From positions 143,027 to 191,645 of the forward strand of contig NZ_BBPP01000010.1 of assembly GCF_000787835.1 (NCBI RefSeq): a DNA stretch of 48,619 nt, written 5' to 3'. The first letter of the stretch is position 1; each line of letters opens with the position of its first letter. A program made the position numbers and the translations under genes. Shown in pieces: positions 26,398 through 33,896 of the stretch. The stretch comes from Streptacidiphilus melanogenes (GTDB taxonomy: Bacteria > Actinomycetota > Actinomycetes > Streptomycetales > Streptomycetaceae). The notes below the pieces were generated by a model, which was not told where the DNA came from, searched no databases, and saw only the letters and a program-made list of their open reading frames with translations.

Positions 26398-27774
26398 CTA
26401 CTCCGCGCCGGGGTACTGGTTCGGCACGTAGCCGAGGTCGATCGGTTCGGTCGGGGGGCCGTCGCGGCGCAGGTCCTCCAGCAGGGAGACCAGCGTCGGC
26501 GGCCACAGCACCTCCGGCACCCCGGACAGCTCCTTCGGGGTGAACCAGCGGCAGGTGAGGATGCCGTCCGCCGCGAAGGAGGCCGTCAGGTCCCCGACCG
26601 GATCGCGGTGCGGGGCCGAGGCCAGGAAGATCACCTCGTGCTGCCGGACCAGGCCCGTGTCCGGGCGGTGGTAGTCGTGCTCCCAACGCCACAGTTCCGG
26701 GCCGGTGACGACGTCGGTCCAGCCGGTCTCCTCGACGGTCTCGCGCAGCGCGCCGGCGAGCGGCGCCTCGCCCGGTTCCAGGCCTCCGCCCGGCAGCACC
26801 CAGTGGGGGCCGACCTCGGCGTCGTGGTGGAGTTGGAGGAAGACCGAGCCGTCCGGGTCCAGCACCAGCAGCCGGGCCGCGGCGCGGCGCGGGCGCTCGG
26901 CGGACTCCGCGGGCGAGGGGCGGACGGCGAGCAGGAACCCCTGACCGTCGGTCACCCGGTCGGCGCCGTAGCGCTCACACAGCTGCCGCTCGTCGGTCTC
27001 GTGGACCAGCCAGCCGTGGGCGCGCAGCCACTGCGCCTGGTTGCGGCCGAGGCCGCCGCGCCACAGGCGGGTGGCCGGCGCCATGGCCGGGTCACGCCGG
27101 GCCATCTCCCGGGTGCGGCGCAGGGCGCCGTCCCGGACCAGTGCGAGGCGGCTGCCCGGGGCGGAGAGAGCGCCGAGCCGGTCCAGCAGCGCGGCCGCGT
27201 CGGCGGCGTCCAGGTAGATCAGCAGGCCCTCGACCAGCCAGGCGGTCGGCTGCTCCGGGGCGAAACCGGCGGCGCGCAGCGGCGCCGCCCAGTCCTCGCG
27301 CAGATCCGCCGTCAGCACGTGCCGCTCGACGCGCGGGTGGGCGTCCGCCTCCGCGAGGACGCGCTCCTTGAAGGCGACCATCTCCGGCAGGTCCAGCTCG
27401 AACAGCCGCACGCCTTCGGGCCAGTCGAGGCGGAACGCGCGCGCATCGAGGCCCGCGGCGAGCAGGACCACCTGGGTGCAGCCGCCGTCCGGACCGACCG
27501 CGTCCCGCAGGTAGTCGTCGAAGTAGGCGGTGCGCAGCACAAGGTGGGCGGCCATCGCGGCCCACGCGTCGGTGCGCTCTGCGCGCGGGGCGCGGGGGCC
27601 GTTCTCCGCGGCGACGGCGGCGCGCAGGAAGACGGAGGCGTAGGGGTCGTCGAAGAGCCGGTCCGGACGGGCGCTCTCGACGGCGCGGGCCAGCGCGACC
27701 CCGAGCGCGGTGCGGCCGACCCCCTCGGGCAGCGGGGCCCCGGACGGGCTGCCAGGTTCCTGATCATGGGTCAC
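26398..27774 (-). CDS. Fusion of LCM-type SAM methyltransferase and Nudix hydrolase
   Basis: This 458-aa protein has two domains. Residues about 15-285 form a leucine-carboxyl-methyltransferase-like (PPM/LCMT, TIGR00027-type) methyltransferase: TALGVALARAVES, QVVLLAAGLDARAFRL (102-116, SAM-binding), ELDLPEM and VEGLLIYLD. Residues about 298-450 form a Nudix hydrolase with an intact box (330-352: GLEPGE...RETVEETGW). Both actives sites look complete, so two activities are plausible: carboxyl or small-molecule methylation and hydrolysis of a nucleoside-diphosphate-linked compound. GTG 27774 lies 6 nt after TAGATT, implying a leaderless mRNA. A missed frameshift between two genes is unlikely, because one frame runs through the junction without a break. 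Confidence 0.85.
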   Translation of the reverse strand: MTHDQEPGSPSGAPLPEGVGRTALGVALARAVESARPDRLFDDPYASVFLRAAVAAENGPRAPRAERTDAWAAMAAHLVLRTAYFDDYLRDAVGPDGGCTQVVLLAAGLDARAFRLDWPEGVRLFELDLPEMVAFKERVLAEADAHPRVERHVLTADLREDWAAPLRAAGFAPEQPTAWLVEGLLIYLDAADAAALLDRLGALSAPGSRLALVRDGALRRTREMARRDPAMAPATRLWRGGLGRNQAQWLRAHGWLVHETDERQLCERYGADRVTDGQGFLLAVRPSPAESAERPRRAAARLLVLDPDGSVFLQLHHDAEVGPHWVLPGGGLEPGEAPLAGALRETVEETGWTDVVTGPELWRWEHDYHRPDTGLVRQHEVIFLASAPHRDPVGDLTASFAADGILTCRWFTPKELSGVPEVLWPPTLVSLLEDLRRDGPPTEPIDLGYVPNQYPGAE

Positions 27775-27786
27775 CCACCCAATCTA

Positions 27787-28103
27787 GGCGGCGTGTCGCG
27801 CCACGCGGAAGGGGATGAGGATCCGGCCGGTCGGCGGTCGCCGAACGGCGTGGTCCGTCCAGGTGAACGCGTTCCTCCGATTAGCGCATTCGCCCAGGTC
27901 ATTCCCTATTCCCGGCGAAAGAAATGGATTTTCCGATAAGGATCAGGGTTGCTCCGAACGCAGCAAGAATTGCGCCACAAACCAGGCGTGACAAGAATCA
28001 CAATGGTCCGGCGGAACGTGAAGCGGCCATAAAAACCTGCCAATACTGTCCGCCGAACGAACAAAGTCCTCGCCACCGTGGCGGGGCGGTCCGGCCGGAC
28101 GCC
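27787..28103. other. AT-richer intergenic stretch before the riboswitch
   Basis: About 320 bp without a convincing gene; frames here are short. From about 27880 to 28060 the base composition is clearly less GC-rich than anywhere nearby. A TAGTCT -10-like box (28104-28109) at its end probably starts the riboswitch transcript. The leaderless promoter of the fusion gene lies at the other end. The AT-rich part may hold upstream promoter or regulator sites; I see no clear palindrome in it. Confidence 0.5.
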
Positions 28104-28123
28104 TAGTCTCGCCACCGGTCGGA

Positions 28124-28304
28124 CGCCAGGTGCTCACACACACCTGACAGGCGAGAACGGGAGACCCAGGCAGGACGGCACGGCGTCAGGGAAACGCCGG
28201 GCCTTGGGGTGAAGCCGCACGCAGAAATGGCACGCGGCCGGGCAGCTTCTGGAGCCCGAACCCGACAGGGACGACTTTCGTAGGCGGTTCCGGAAGGGCT
28301 TCCG
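28124..28304 (+). promoter_or_regulatory. c-di-AMP riboswitch (ydaO-yuaA class)
   Basis: Class landmarks occur in order: CACCTGACAGGCGAGAACGG, GGGAGACCCA, TTGGGGTGAAGCC, GAGCCCGAACCCGACAG and CGTAGGCGG. This class binds cyclic di-AMP and, in Streptomyces, commonly precedes cell-wall hydrolase genes, as here. The final part is a perfect CGGAAG-GG-CTTCCG hairpin (28291-28304) ending 1 nt before ATG 28306. It buries the GGAAGG that would be the ribosome site, so control of translation is plausible. The 5' boundary is approximate. Confidence 0.85.
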
Positions 28305-28305
28305 C

Positions 28306-28914
28306 ATGTCCGCGTCCAATGATTCCGCGCATCACCATGCCCTGAACCACATCCAGAACCAGAACCACTGCAACGGGCAGAGCCGGGGCCGACGCGCACG
28401 CCGCCCCGAGGGCCACGGTGTGAACACCGGTAGGCACCACAGCGTCGATCGGACCAGGCAGCACACCCGGCGGCTGAGGACCGGGATCACCACCCTCGCC
28501 ACCACTGGCGTCCTCCTCGGCGGCACGGTGGCGACCGCGCCCAACGCCGACGCCGGCACCCTGACGATAGGGCAGCGGGCCCTGGGCGTCGCCCAGTCGA
28601 AGCACGGCGACCCCTACCGCTGGGGCGCGACCGGCCCCAGCGCGTTCGACTGCTCGGGCCTGACCTACTACGCGTTCCGCCGCGTCGGCCGCCCCCTGCC
28701 GCGGACCGCGCAGGCGCAGTACAACCGGGTCCGGCACATCTCGTACTCCCAGCTGCGGCCGGGCGACCTGGTCTTCTTCCACTACGGCTCGTACGTCTAC
28801 CACGTCGGCATCTACGCCGGTCACTGGGAGATCTGGCATGCGCCGCACTCCGGCAGCTACGTGAAGCTGGAGCGCATCTGGACCCGCTCGGTCTGGTTCG
28901 GCCGCGTGAGCTGA
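28306..28914 (+). CDS. Secreted NlpC/P60 peptidoglycan endopeptidase
   Basis: This is a 202-aa exported cysteine peptidase. The catalytic Cys116 is in FDCSGLTYYAF, His166 in YHVGIYAG and His178 in EIWHAPHSG, the NlpC/P60 triad. The signal sequence is long, with a His/Asn/Arg-rich n-region of about 57 residues before TGITTLATTGVLLGGTVATA and a likely cleavage after ADA (residue 83). An internal GTG at 28420 could give a shorter signal peptide. ATG 28306 is preferred because the riboswitch hairpin with its GGAAGG ends directly before it. It probably cuts gamma-D-Glu-diaminopimelate bonds during growth or germination, under c-di-AMP control. Confidence 0.88.
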   Translation: MSASNDSAHHHALNHIQNQNHCNGQSRGRRARRPEGHGVNTGRHHSVDRTRQHTRRLRTGITTLATTGVLLGGTVATAPNADAGTLTIGQRALGVAQSKHGDPYRWGATGPSAFDCSGLTYYAFRRVGRPLPRTAQAQYNRVRHISYSQLRPGDLVFFHYGSYVYHVGIYAGHWEIWHAPHSGSYVKLERIWTRSVWFGRVS

Positions 28915-28930
28915 GGCGGGCTCGATGGGC

Positions 28931-29038
28931 CGCCGGATTCGGCCGCTCTGAGGGCCGGTGTCGACCGGGCCGCCATGGAAGCCCGGCCGACACCGCGCGC
29001 GGCGGACGGGCGCGTCACTCTCCCGGCCGAATCCGGCG
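28931..29038. repeat. Nested double inverted repeat after the NlpC/P60 gene
   Basis: The outer arms CGCCGGATTCGGCCG (28931-28945) and its exact complement (29024-29038) are perfect over 15 bp. Inside them CGGTGTCGACCGGGC (28956-28970) pairs with GCCCGGCCGACACCG (28981-28995) at 14 of 15 positions, the odd pair being a G-U wobble. The result is a long two-tier stem starting 17 nt after the stop codon. It may terminate or stabilise the riboswitch-controlled mRNA. Confidence 0.7.
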
Positions 29039-29348
29039 CGGGAACGGGGTGTGGCTGAACGACCGGACCAAGTCGATCGCGAGGGTCACGCCCCACCCGC
29101 CCGTCCAGGTCAGCCCGCCACCTCGCGGAAGTCACGCAGTCCAGGGGCCCGGAACCGCGCCGACCGGCAACTCCGCGGGACTCGAGGACTGCCCGCGCCC
29201 CTCACGCCGACGCGCGGGCACACCGTCCAGCAGCAGAAGCAGGACTCGCGCCTGGGACAGGGGAGGCACCCCGCAGCACGTCCGCGCCGCCGCGGCCGAC
29301 CAGGCCCGCGCGGCGGGATCGTCCGGCTGGCGCGGGGTTTCCCGGTTC

Positions 29349-29371
29349 CCCGCGTGGCGACGCCACGCGGG
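29349..29371. terminator. Perfect palindromic hairpin downstream of bioF
   Basis: CCCGCGTGGCG and CGCCACGCGGG flank a single base. A second stem CGCGGGG/CCCCGCG (29331-29354) overlaps it and is mutually exclusive. It lies 68 nt past the bioF stop on the minus strand and is probably its terminator. Confidence 0.6.
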
Positions 29372-29438
29372 CACGCCTGGACCCCGGCGTGCAGGCGCAA
29401 GGCGCGGCCGGTCGCGTCCGCCCGTCGACCCTGACGGG

Positions 29439-30599
29439 CTAGCGAGCGCCCTGCGGGGCGGTTTCGGCGATGAGGCGGACGGACCAGGCGATCTGGGCGT
29501 CCGTCAGGTCCGCGCGGGCCGTGAGCCGGAGGCGGGAGAAGCGGTCGGGGACGGACGGCGGGCGGAAGCAGCCGACGCCGAGGCCGCGAGTGCGGAGCTC
29601 CGTCGCCCAGGCAAGCGCCGTCTCCGGGGAGGGGGCGCGGACGCCGACCACGGCCGCGTCAGGGACGCTCGCCTTGAGGCCCTCCGCCCGCAGCGCGGTC
29701 GACAGGGCGTGGGCGACCTCACGCGCGCGCTGCGCGCGGGCCGGCTCGGCGCGCAGCACGCGCAGCGCGCCGAGCGCGGCGCCCGCCGCGGCCGGAGCGA
29801 GACCGGTGTCGAAGATGAAGGTGCGCGCCGACTGCACCAGGTGCTCGATCACCCGGCGCGGGCCGAGAACCGCGCCGCCCTGGGAGGCGAGCGACTTCGA
29901 GAGCGTCACCGTCGTCACCACGTCGGGCGCCCCCGCGAGCCCGGCTGCGGCCGTCGCGCCCGCACCGCCGGGACCGAGCACACCGAGGCCGTGGGCGTCG
30001 TCCACGACCAGCGCCGCGCCGTGGTCGCGGCAGACCGCGGCGAGCTCGGCCAACGGCGCCGCGTCGCCGTCGACGGAGAAGACGGTGTCGCTGACGGCGA
30101 TCGCCCGCTCCTCGCTCCGCGAGGCCAGCTCGGCGCGGAAAGCGTCCGGCTCCCGGTGCGCGGCGCGCGCGATCCGGGCCCGGGACAGGCGGCAGCCGTC
30201 AATCAGCGAGGCGTGGTTGAGCGCGTCGGAGACGATCAGCGCACCGGGGCCGGTCAGCGCGGTCAGCGCCGCGAGGTTCGCGGTGTAGCCGGAGGAGAAG
30301 ACGAGCGCGGCCTCGGCCCCGCAGAACTCGGCGAGCTCGCGCTCCAGCTCAGCGTGCAGCTCGGTGGTGCCGGTGACCAGGCGCGAGCCGGTGGACCCGC
30401 CGCCCCAGCGCAGCGCCGCGTCGGCGGCGGCCCCGGTGACGCGGGGATCGTGGGTCAGGCCGAGGTAGTCGTTGCTCGCGAGGTCCAGCACGTCGCCGAC
30501 GGCGGGACGGGGACGCAGCGTCCGCACCAGCCCGGCGCTGCGACGCTGCTCGGCGGCGCTGTCGATCCAGGCGAACGGGTCCGCGGTGGCGATGCTCAT
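29439..30599 (-). CDS. bioF: 8-amino-7-oxononanoate synthase
   Basis: This 386-aa PLP enzyme condenses pimeloyl-thioester with L-alanine in biotin synthesis. Marks are LASNDYLGLTHDPRV, GGGSTGSRLVTGTTELHAELE, SDALNHASLIDGCRLS, VVDDAHGLGVLG and TLSKSLASQGG with the Schiff-base Lys235. The length fits. Unlike the usual actinomycete bioFBAD clusters, it is on the opposite strand and about 2.2 kb from bioB. It is divergent from an SDR gene; the 123-bp region between carries an AT-rich symmetric stretch. Confidence 0.93.
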   Translation of the reverse strand: MSIATADPFAWIDSAAEQRRSAGLVRTLRPRPAVGDVLDLASNDYLGLTHDPRVTGAAADAALRWGGGSTGSRLVTGTTELHAELERELAEFCGAEAALVFSSGYTANLAALTALTGPGALIVSDALNHASLIDGCRLSRARIARAAHREPDAFRAELASRSEERAIAVSDTVFSVDGDAAPLAELAAVCRDHGAALVVDDAHGLGVLGPGGAGATAAAGLAGAPDVVTTVTLSKSLASQGGAVLGPRRVIEHLVQSARTFIFDTGLAPAAAGAALGALRVLRAEPARAQRAREVAHALSTALRAEGLKASVPDAAVVGVRAPSPETALAWATELRTRGLGVGCFRPPSVPDRFSRLRLTARADLTDAQIAWSVRLIAETAPQGAR

Positions 30600-30681
30600 G
30601 GGCCGACCCTGTCAGCTCGCCCCCCGACGGGACAACTCACCTCGGTGCGACATGGATCACGCCTGTCGGGGACGTCGTGGT

Positions 30682-30706
30682 TGAATAAATGAACGGCTGT
30701 TTATAA
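30682..30706. promoter_or_regulatory. AT-rich imperfect inverted repeat before the SDR gene
   Basis: GAATAAATGAAC and GCTGTTTATAAA give an ATAAA...TTTAT dyad within DNA that is otherwise about three-quarters GC. It lies just upstream of a GGAGG ribosome site. Its size and symmetry resemble a TetR-type operator, but no regulator gene is adjacent. Confidence 0.4.
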
Positions 30707-30722
30707 ATGGAGGTGCGCAACC

Positions 30723-31625
30723 ATGGGAACCGCTGGAGGAGCGCTCAGGGGACAGGTCGCCCTCGTCGCCGGAGGCACCCGCGGCGGCGGGCGCGGCATC
30801 GCCGTGGAACTGGGCGCTGCCGGGGCGACGGTCTACGTCACCGGCCGCAGCAGCCGCGCCACCGGGCGCTCGGACCTGGACCGCCCGGAGACCGTCGAGG
30901 AGACGGCCGAGGCCGTCTCCGCGGCGGGCGGCACCGGCATCCCGGTCCGCGTCGACCACAGCGAGCCCGCGCAGGTGCGGGAGCTGGTGGCCCGGATCGA
31001 CGCGGAGCAGTCCGGGCGACTGGACGTCCTGGTCAACTGCGTGTGGGGCGGCGATCCGCTCACCGAGTGGGGCCGCCCGCTGTGGGAGCAGGACCTCGAC
31101 CAGGGCCTGCGGCTCGTCCGGCGTGCGGTGGACACGCATGTGATCACCAGCCACCATGCGCTGCCGCTCCTCGTCGCGCGCGGGCGGGGCCTGGTCGTGG
31201 AGGTCACGGACGGGAACACCGCGCGGTACCGGGGCTCCTTCTTCTACGACCAGGCCAAGGCGGCCGTCATCCGTCTGGCCGTCGCCCAGGCGGCCGAACT
31301 GCGCGAACACGGCGTGGCGGCGGTGGCGTTGACGCCCGGGTTCCTGCGCTCCGAGGCGGTGCTGGAGGTCTGCGGTGTGACCGAGGCCAACTGGCGTGAC
31401 GGCGCGGCGGTGGACGCCGACTTCGTGGCATCCGAGAGCCCGGCGTACCTCGGTCGCGCGGTCGTGGCGCTGGCCGCGGACCCGGATGTCCTGGAGCTCT
31501 CCGGAAAGGCCCTCGCCACCTGGGAGTTGGCACCGCGCTACGGATTCACCGACGCGGACGGCTCGCAGCCCGACTGGGCGGCGTACTGGGCCTCGACCCT
31601 GGAGGCGAAGCTCGGCCCGCTCTGA
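30723..31625 (+). CDS. Short-chain dehydrogenase/reductase
   Basis: This is a 300-aa SDR enzyme. The cofactor loop VAGGTRGGGRGIAVELG is a variant of the classical TGxxxGxG; the VTGRSS end of strand 2 suggests NADPH. The active-site YxxxK is FFYDQAKAAV (Tyr about residue 176). The NNAG-like motif is replaced by VNCVWGG, an atypical form known in a group of longer actinobacterial SDRs. Substrate is unknown. GGAGGTG provides the ribosome site. It lies divergent from bioF with an AT-rich dyad between them; a biotin role is not indicated. Confidence 0.87.
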   Translation: MGTAGGALRGQVALVAGGTRGGGRGIAVELGAAGATVYVTGRSSRATGRSDLDRPETVEETAEAVSAAGGTGIPVRVDHSEPAQVRELVARIDAEQSGRLDVLVNCVWGGDPLTEWGRPLWEQDLDQGLRLVRRAVDTHVITSHHALPLLVARGRGLVVEVTDGNTARYRGSFFYDQAKAAVIRLAVAQAAELREHGVAAVALTPGFLRSEAVLEVCGVTEANWRDGAAVDADFVASESPAYLGRAVVALAADPDVLELSGKALATWELAPRYGFTDADGSQPDWAAYWASTLEAKLGPL

Positions 31626-31658
31626 TCCGGCCTCGGCGCGGATCGGCCGGGCGGGAGT

Positions 31659-31856
31659 TCAGCCCGAGCAGGCGCCGCGTTGGGCCTGCTGCCATTCACA
31701 GCGCGGGCACATCGGCGCGCCCGGGGTGTCGGCGGCGTACTCCGTCGGCTCGTCGCACAGCACGCAGGCCGCCACCGGCTCGCCGGGCTCCGCCCTCACG
31801 GGGACGGCGGCGGGTACCGGCGCCGGACAGTAACCCTCGGACCCGGGCTCGTTCAT
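31659..31856 (-). CDS. Small zinc-ribbon-like protein
   Basis: This 65-aa protein ends with CVLCDEPTEYAADTPGAPMC and then PRCEW: two CxxC pairs about 18 residues apart, a zinc-ribbon pattern. The N-terminal half is Pro/Ala/Val-rich and probably disordered. It may bind nucleic acid or protein. The start ATG lies close to the 3' end of the next minus-strand gene (31893), so the two may share a transcript. I do not recognise a named family. Confidence 0.65.
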   Translation of the reverse strand: MNEPGSEGYCPAPVPAAVPVRAEPGEPVAACVLCDEPTEYAADTPGAPMCPRCEWQQAQRGACSG

Positions 31857-31892
31857 GCCGGCGCCTCCCGCCTCACTCCGTCCTGCTCGATC

Positions 31893-32624
31893 TCACTCGA
31901 CCCAGATGGCCGCATCCCCGACGTCCGCCGACAGCGCGTACTGCGTGGCGGTCAGGGTGGCGGTCGAGGTCTGGTTCGCCCCGTTGACCGCGGCGGTCTG
32001 CACGACGGTGACGAAGCGGCCGATCTGCTGGACCCGCTGCTGCTCCGTGGCGATCGCCTGGGTGACGCCCGGGAGTTCCTGCGTGGGCTGGCGGAAGGTC
32101 GCGACCATGCCGGCCTGGCTCGCGGTGCCGAAGAGCGGCTCTGCGCGGCGCGCGGTCGCCGCGTCCGGGTATCCGAGGACGGTGACCGAGGCCATCACGG
32201 TGCGGTCGGTGCTCACGTAGGTGGCCGCGACGTAGCCCTGGCAGGAGGTGGTGACGCCGGCCGGGGCGTTCGGGGCCAGGACGTCCGCGCAGTTCGACGC
32301 GGTGGCGAGGGCGTAGCGGGTGGCCTGGAACGGGTTCGGGTTGCCGACCCCGGCGGGAACCTCGACGGTGGCCGGGAGGATCTCCGTGGACTCCGGCACG
32401 GTCGAGGGAGCGGCCGAGGCGGCACTGTCACCGCCCTGGGGGGCGGACAGGCTGTCCTGGGACACGCTGCCGCCACTGCTGCTGCCGGATCCCGTGCCCC
32501 CGCCGGCGTAGTGGACCTCCGCCCAGGTCGTCACCGCGGCCGCCACCGCGAGCGCGCCTATCAGCGCGAGCGCGCGCGTACGGCGGGGCCGATGGTCCGG
32601 AGCCGGCTCTCCGCTGGTCGTCAT
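31893..32624 (-). CDS. Membrane-anchored or secreted protein of unknown function
   Basis: In this 243-aa protein, a basic N-terminus (HRPRRTR) precedes one hydrophobic helix (ALALIGALAVAAAVTTWAEV, about residues 18-37). A Gly/Ser-rich linker of about 45 residues and a Thr/Ala-rich folded region of about 155 residues follow, with two cysteines (in SNCADV and TSCQGY) that could form a disulfide outside the cell. No catalytic motif is evident. TACACT lies 8 nt before its ATG. It is divergent from bioB. Confidence 0.75.
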   Translation of the reverse strand: MTTSGEPAPDHRPRRTRALALIGALAVAAAVTTWAEVHYAGGGTGSGSSSGGSVSQDSLSAPQGGDSAASAAPSTVPESTEILPATVEVPAGVGNPNPFQATRYALATASNCADVLAPNAPAGVTTSCQGYVAATYVSTDRTVMASVTVLGYPDAATARRAEPLFGTASQAGMVATFRQPTQELPGVTQAIATEQQRVQQIGRFVTVVQTAAVNGANQTSTATLTATQYALSADVGDAAIWVE

Positions 32625-32831
32625 GCTGACTGAGTGTAGGCCTCAAACGCCCGTCCGAACGAGCCGGGTCTGCGCTGGCCAGGGCCTTCGCGCGCCCTTT
32701 TGGCGGGCTCTCGCCGGGGACGATTGTCCTCGGAAGTGGGTGATCCAGGACAACACACCCAGTGCTGTGTGAGATGTTCTATGCGGTTCCGCTATGGCGG
32801 CGCTCGATCCCGGCAAGGCAGGATCGCTGCC

Positions 32832-33896
32832 ATGGACCTGCTCGACACACTCGTCTCCAAGGCGCTCGACCGCGAAATGCCCACTCGTGAGGAGGCGCTC
32901 GCCGTCCTCGCCACCACGGACGACGAGCTGCTCGACGTCGTCGCCGCCGCCGGCCGGGTGCGCCGGGCGTTCTTCGGCCGCCGCGTCAAGCTCAACTACC
33001 TGGTCAACCTGAAGAGCGGGCTCTGCCCGGAGGACTGTTCGTACTGCTCGCAGCGCCTCGGCTCCAAGGCCGAGATCCTCAAGTACACCTGGCTCAAGCC
33101 GGACCAGGCCGCGGCCGCCGCCAAGGCCGGTGTCGCGGGCGGCGCCAAGCGGGTCTGCCTCGTGGCGAGCGGGCGCGGCCCGACGGACAAGGACGTGGAC
33201 CGGGTCGCCGACACCATCGCGGCGATCAAGGAGGAGAACGAGAAGGTCGAGATCTGCGCCTGCCTCGGCCTGCTCTCCGACGGCCAGGCCGAGCGCCTGC
33301 GCGACGCGGGCGTGCACGCCTACAACCACAACCTGAACACCTCCGAGGGCACGTACGAGGACATCTGCTCCACGCACGACTTCTCCGACCGCGTCGACAC
33401 CGTCCAGAAGGCGCAGGGTGCGGGTCTGTCCGCCTGCTCAGGTCTGATCGCGGGCATGGGCGAGAGCGACAACGACCTCGTCGACGTCGTCTTCGCGCTG
33501 CGCGAGCTGGGCTCGGACTCGGTGCCGGTCAACTTCCTGATCCCGTTCGAGGGCACGCCGCTGGCGAAGGAGTGGAACCTCACCCCGCAGCGCTGCCTGC
33601 GCATCCTGGCGATGGTCAGGTTCTGCTTCCCGGACATGGAGGTCCGCATCGCCGGCGGCCGCGAGGTGCACCTGCGTTCGCTGCAGCCGCTGGCGCTGCA
33701 CATCGCCAACTCGATCTTCCTCGGCGACTACCTCACCAGTGAGGGCCAGGCCGGCCAGGCCGACCTCGAGATGATCGCCGACGCGGGCTTCGTGGTGGAG
33801 GGCTCCGACGAGGCCACCCTGCCGCGCGACCGCGAGCACGCGGACGTCGCCGTGCGCCGTCGCGGTGCGGGCACCGACCTGCCGCCGAACGCGTGA
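32832..33896 (+). CDS. bioB: Biotin synthase
   Basis: This 354-aa radical-SAM enzyme inserts sulfur into dethiobiotin. The [4Fe-4S] cysteines are Cys65, Cys69 and Cys72 in [41 protein letters not shown] and the [2Fe-2S]-site Arg region [17 protein letters not shown] are all present. It overlaps bioA by 4 nt (GTGA). The C-terminal tail after residue 320 is an extra charged stretch. The 207-bp upstream region has a CACAC...GTGTG dyad (32754-32771), but no BioQ or BirA consensus that I can recognise. Confidence 0.96.
   Translation: MDLLDTLVSKALDREMPTREEALAVLATTDDELLDVVAAAGRVRRAFFGRRVKLNYLVNLKSGLCPEDCSYCSQRLGSKAEILKYTWLKPDQAAAAAKAGVAGGAKRVCLVASGRGPTDKDVDRVADTIAAIKEENEKVEICACLGLLSDGQAERLRDAGVHAYNHNLNTSEGTYEDICSTHDFSDRVDTVQKAQGAGLSACSGLIAGMGESDNDLVDVVFALRELGSDSVPVNFLIPFEGTPLAKEWNLTPQRCLRILAMVRFCFPDMEVRIAGGREVHLRSLQPLALHIANSIFLGDYLTSEGQAGQADLEMIADAGFVVEGSDEATLPRDREHADVAVRRRGAGTDLPPNA

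Larger units (their letters stand above)
28915..29438. other. Intergenic gap between NlpC/P60 and bioF 3' ends
   Basis: This 524-bp stretch has no gene I can support. A minus-strand frame at 29110-29400 is open but reads as an Arg/Pro-rich shadow. It contains a nested inverted repeat near the NlpC end and palindromic hairpins near the bioF end, entered separately. Confidence 0.55.

Noticed and set aside
26398-27774. Two separate genes joined by a sequencing frameshift
   Set aside because: The frame continues through the linker (about residues 285-300) with no stop, no internal ribosome site, and both domains in the same frame.
29110-29400. 96-codon minus-strand frame in the NlpC-bioF gap
   Set aside because: Arg/Pro-rich, no ribosome site, broken up by palindromes; no similarity recognised.
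32625-32831. BioQ or BirA operator before bioB
   Set aside because: Only a weak CACAC...GTGTG dyad is visible and it does not match a known biotin-regulator consensus.
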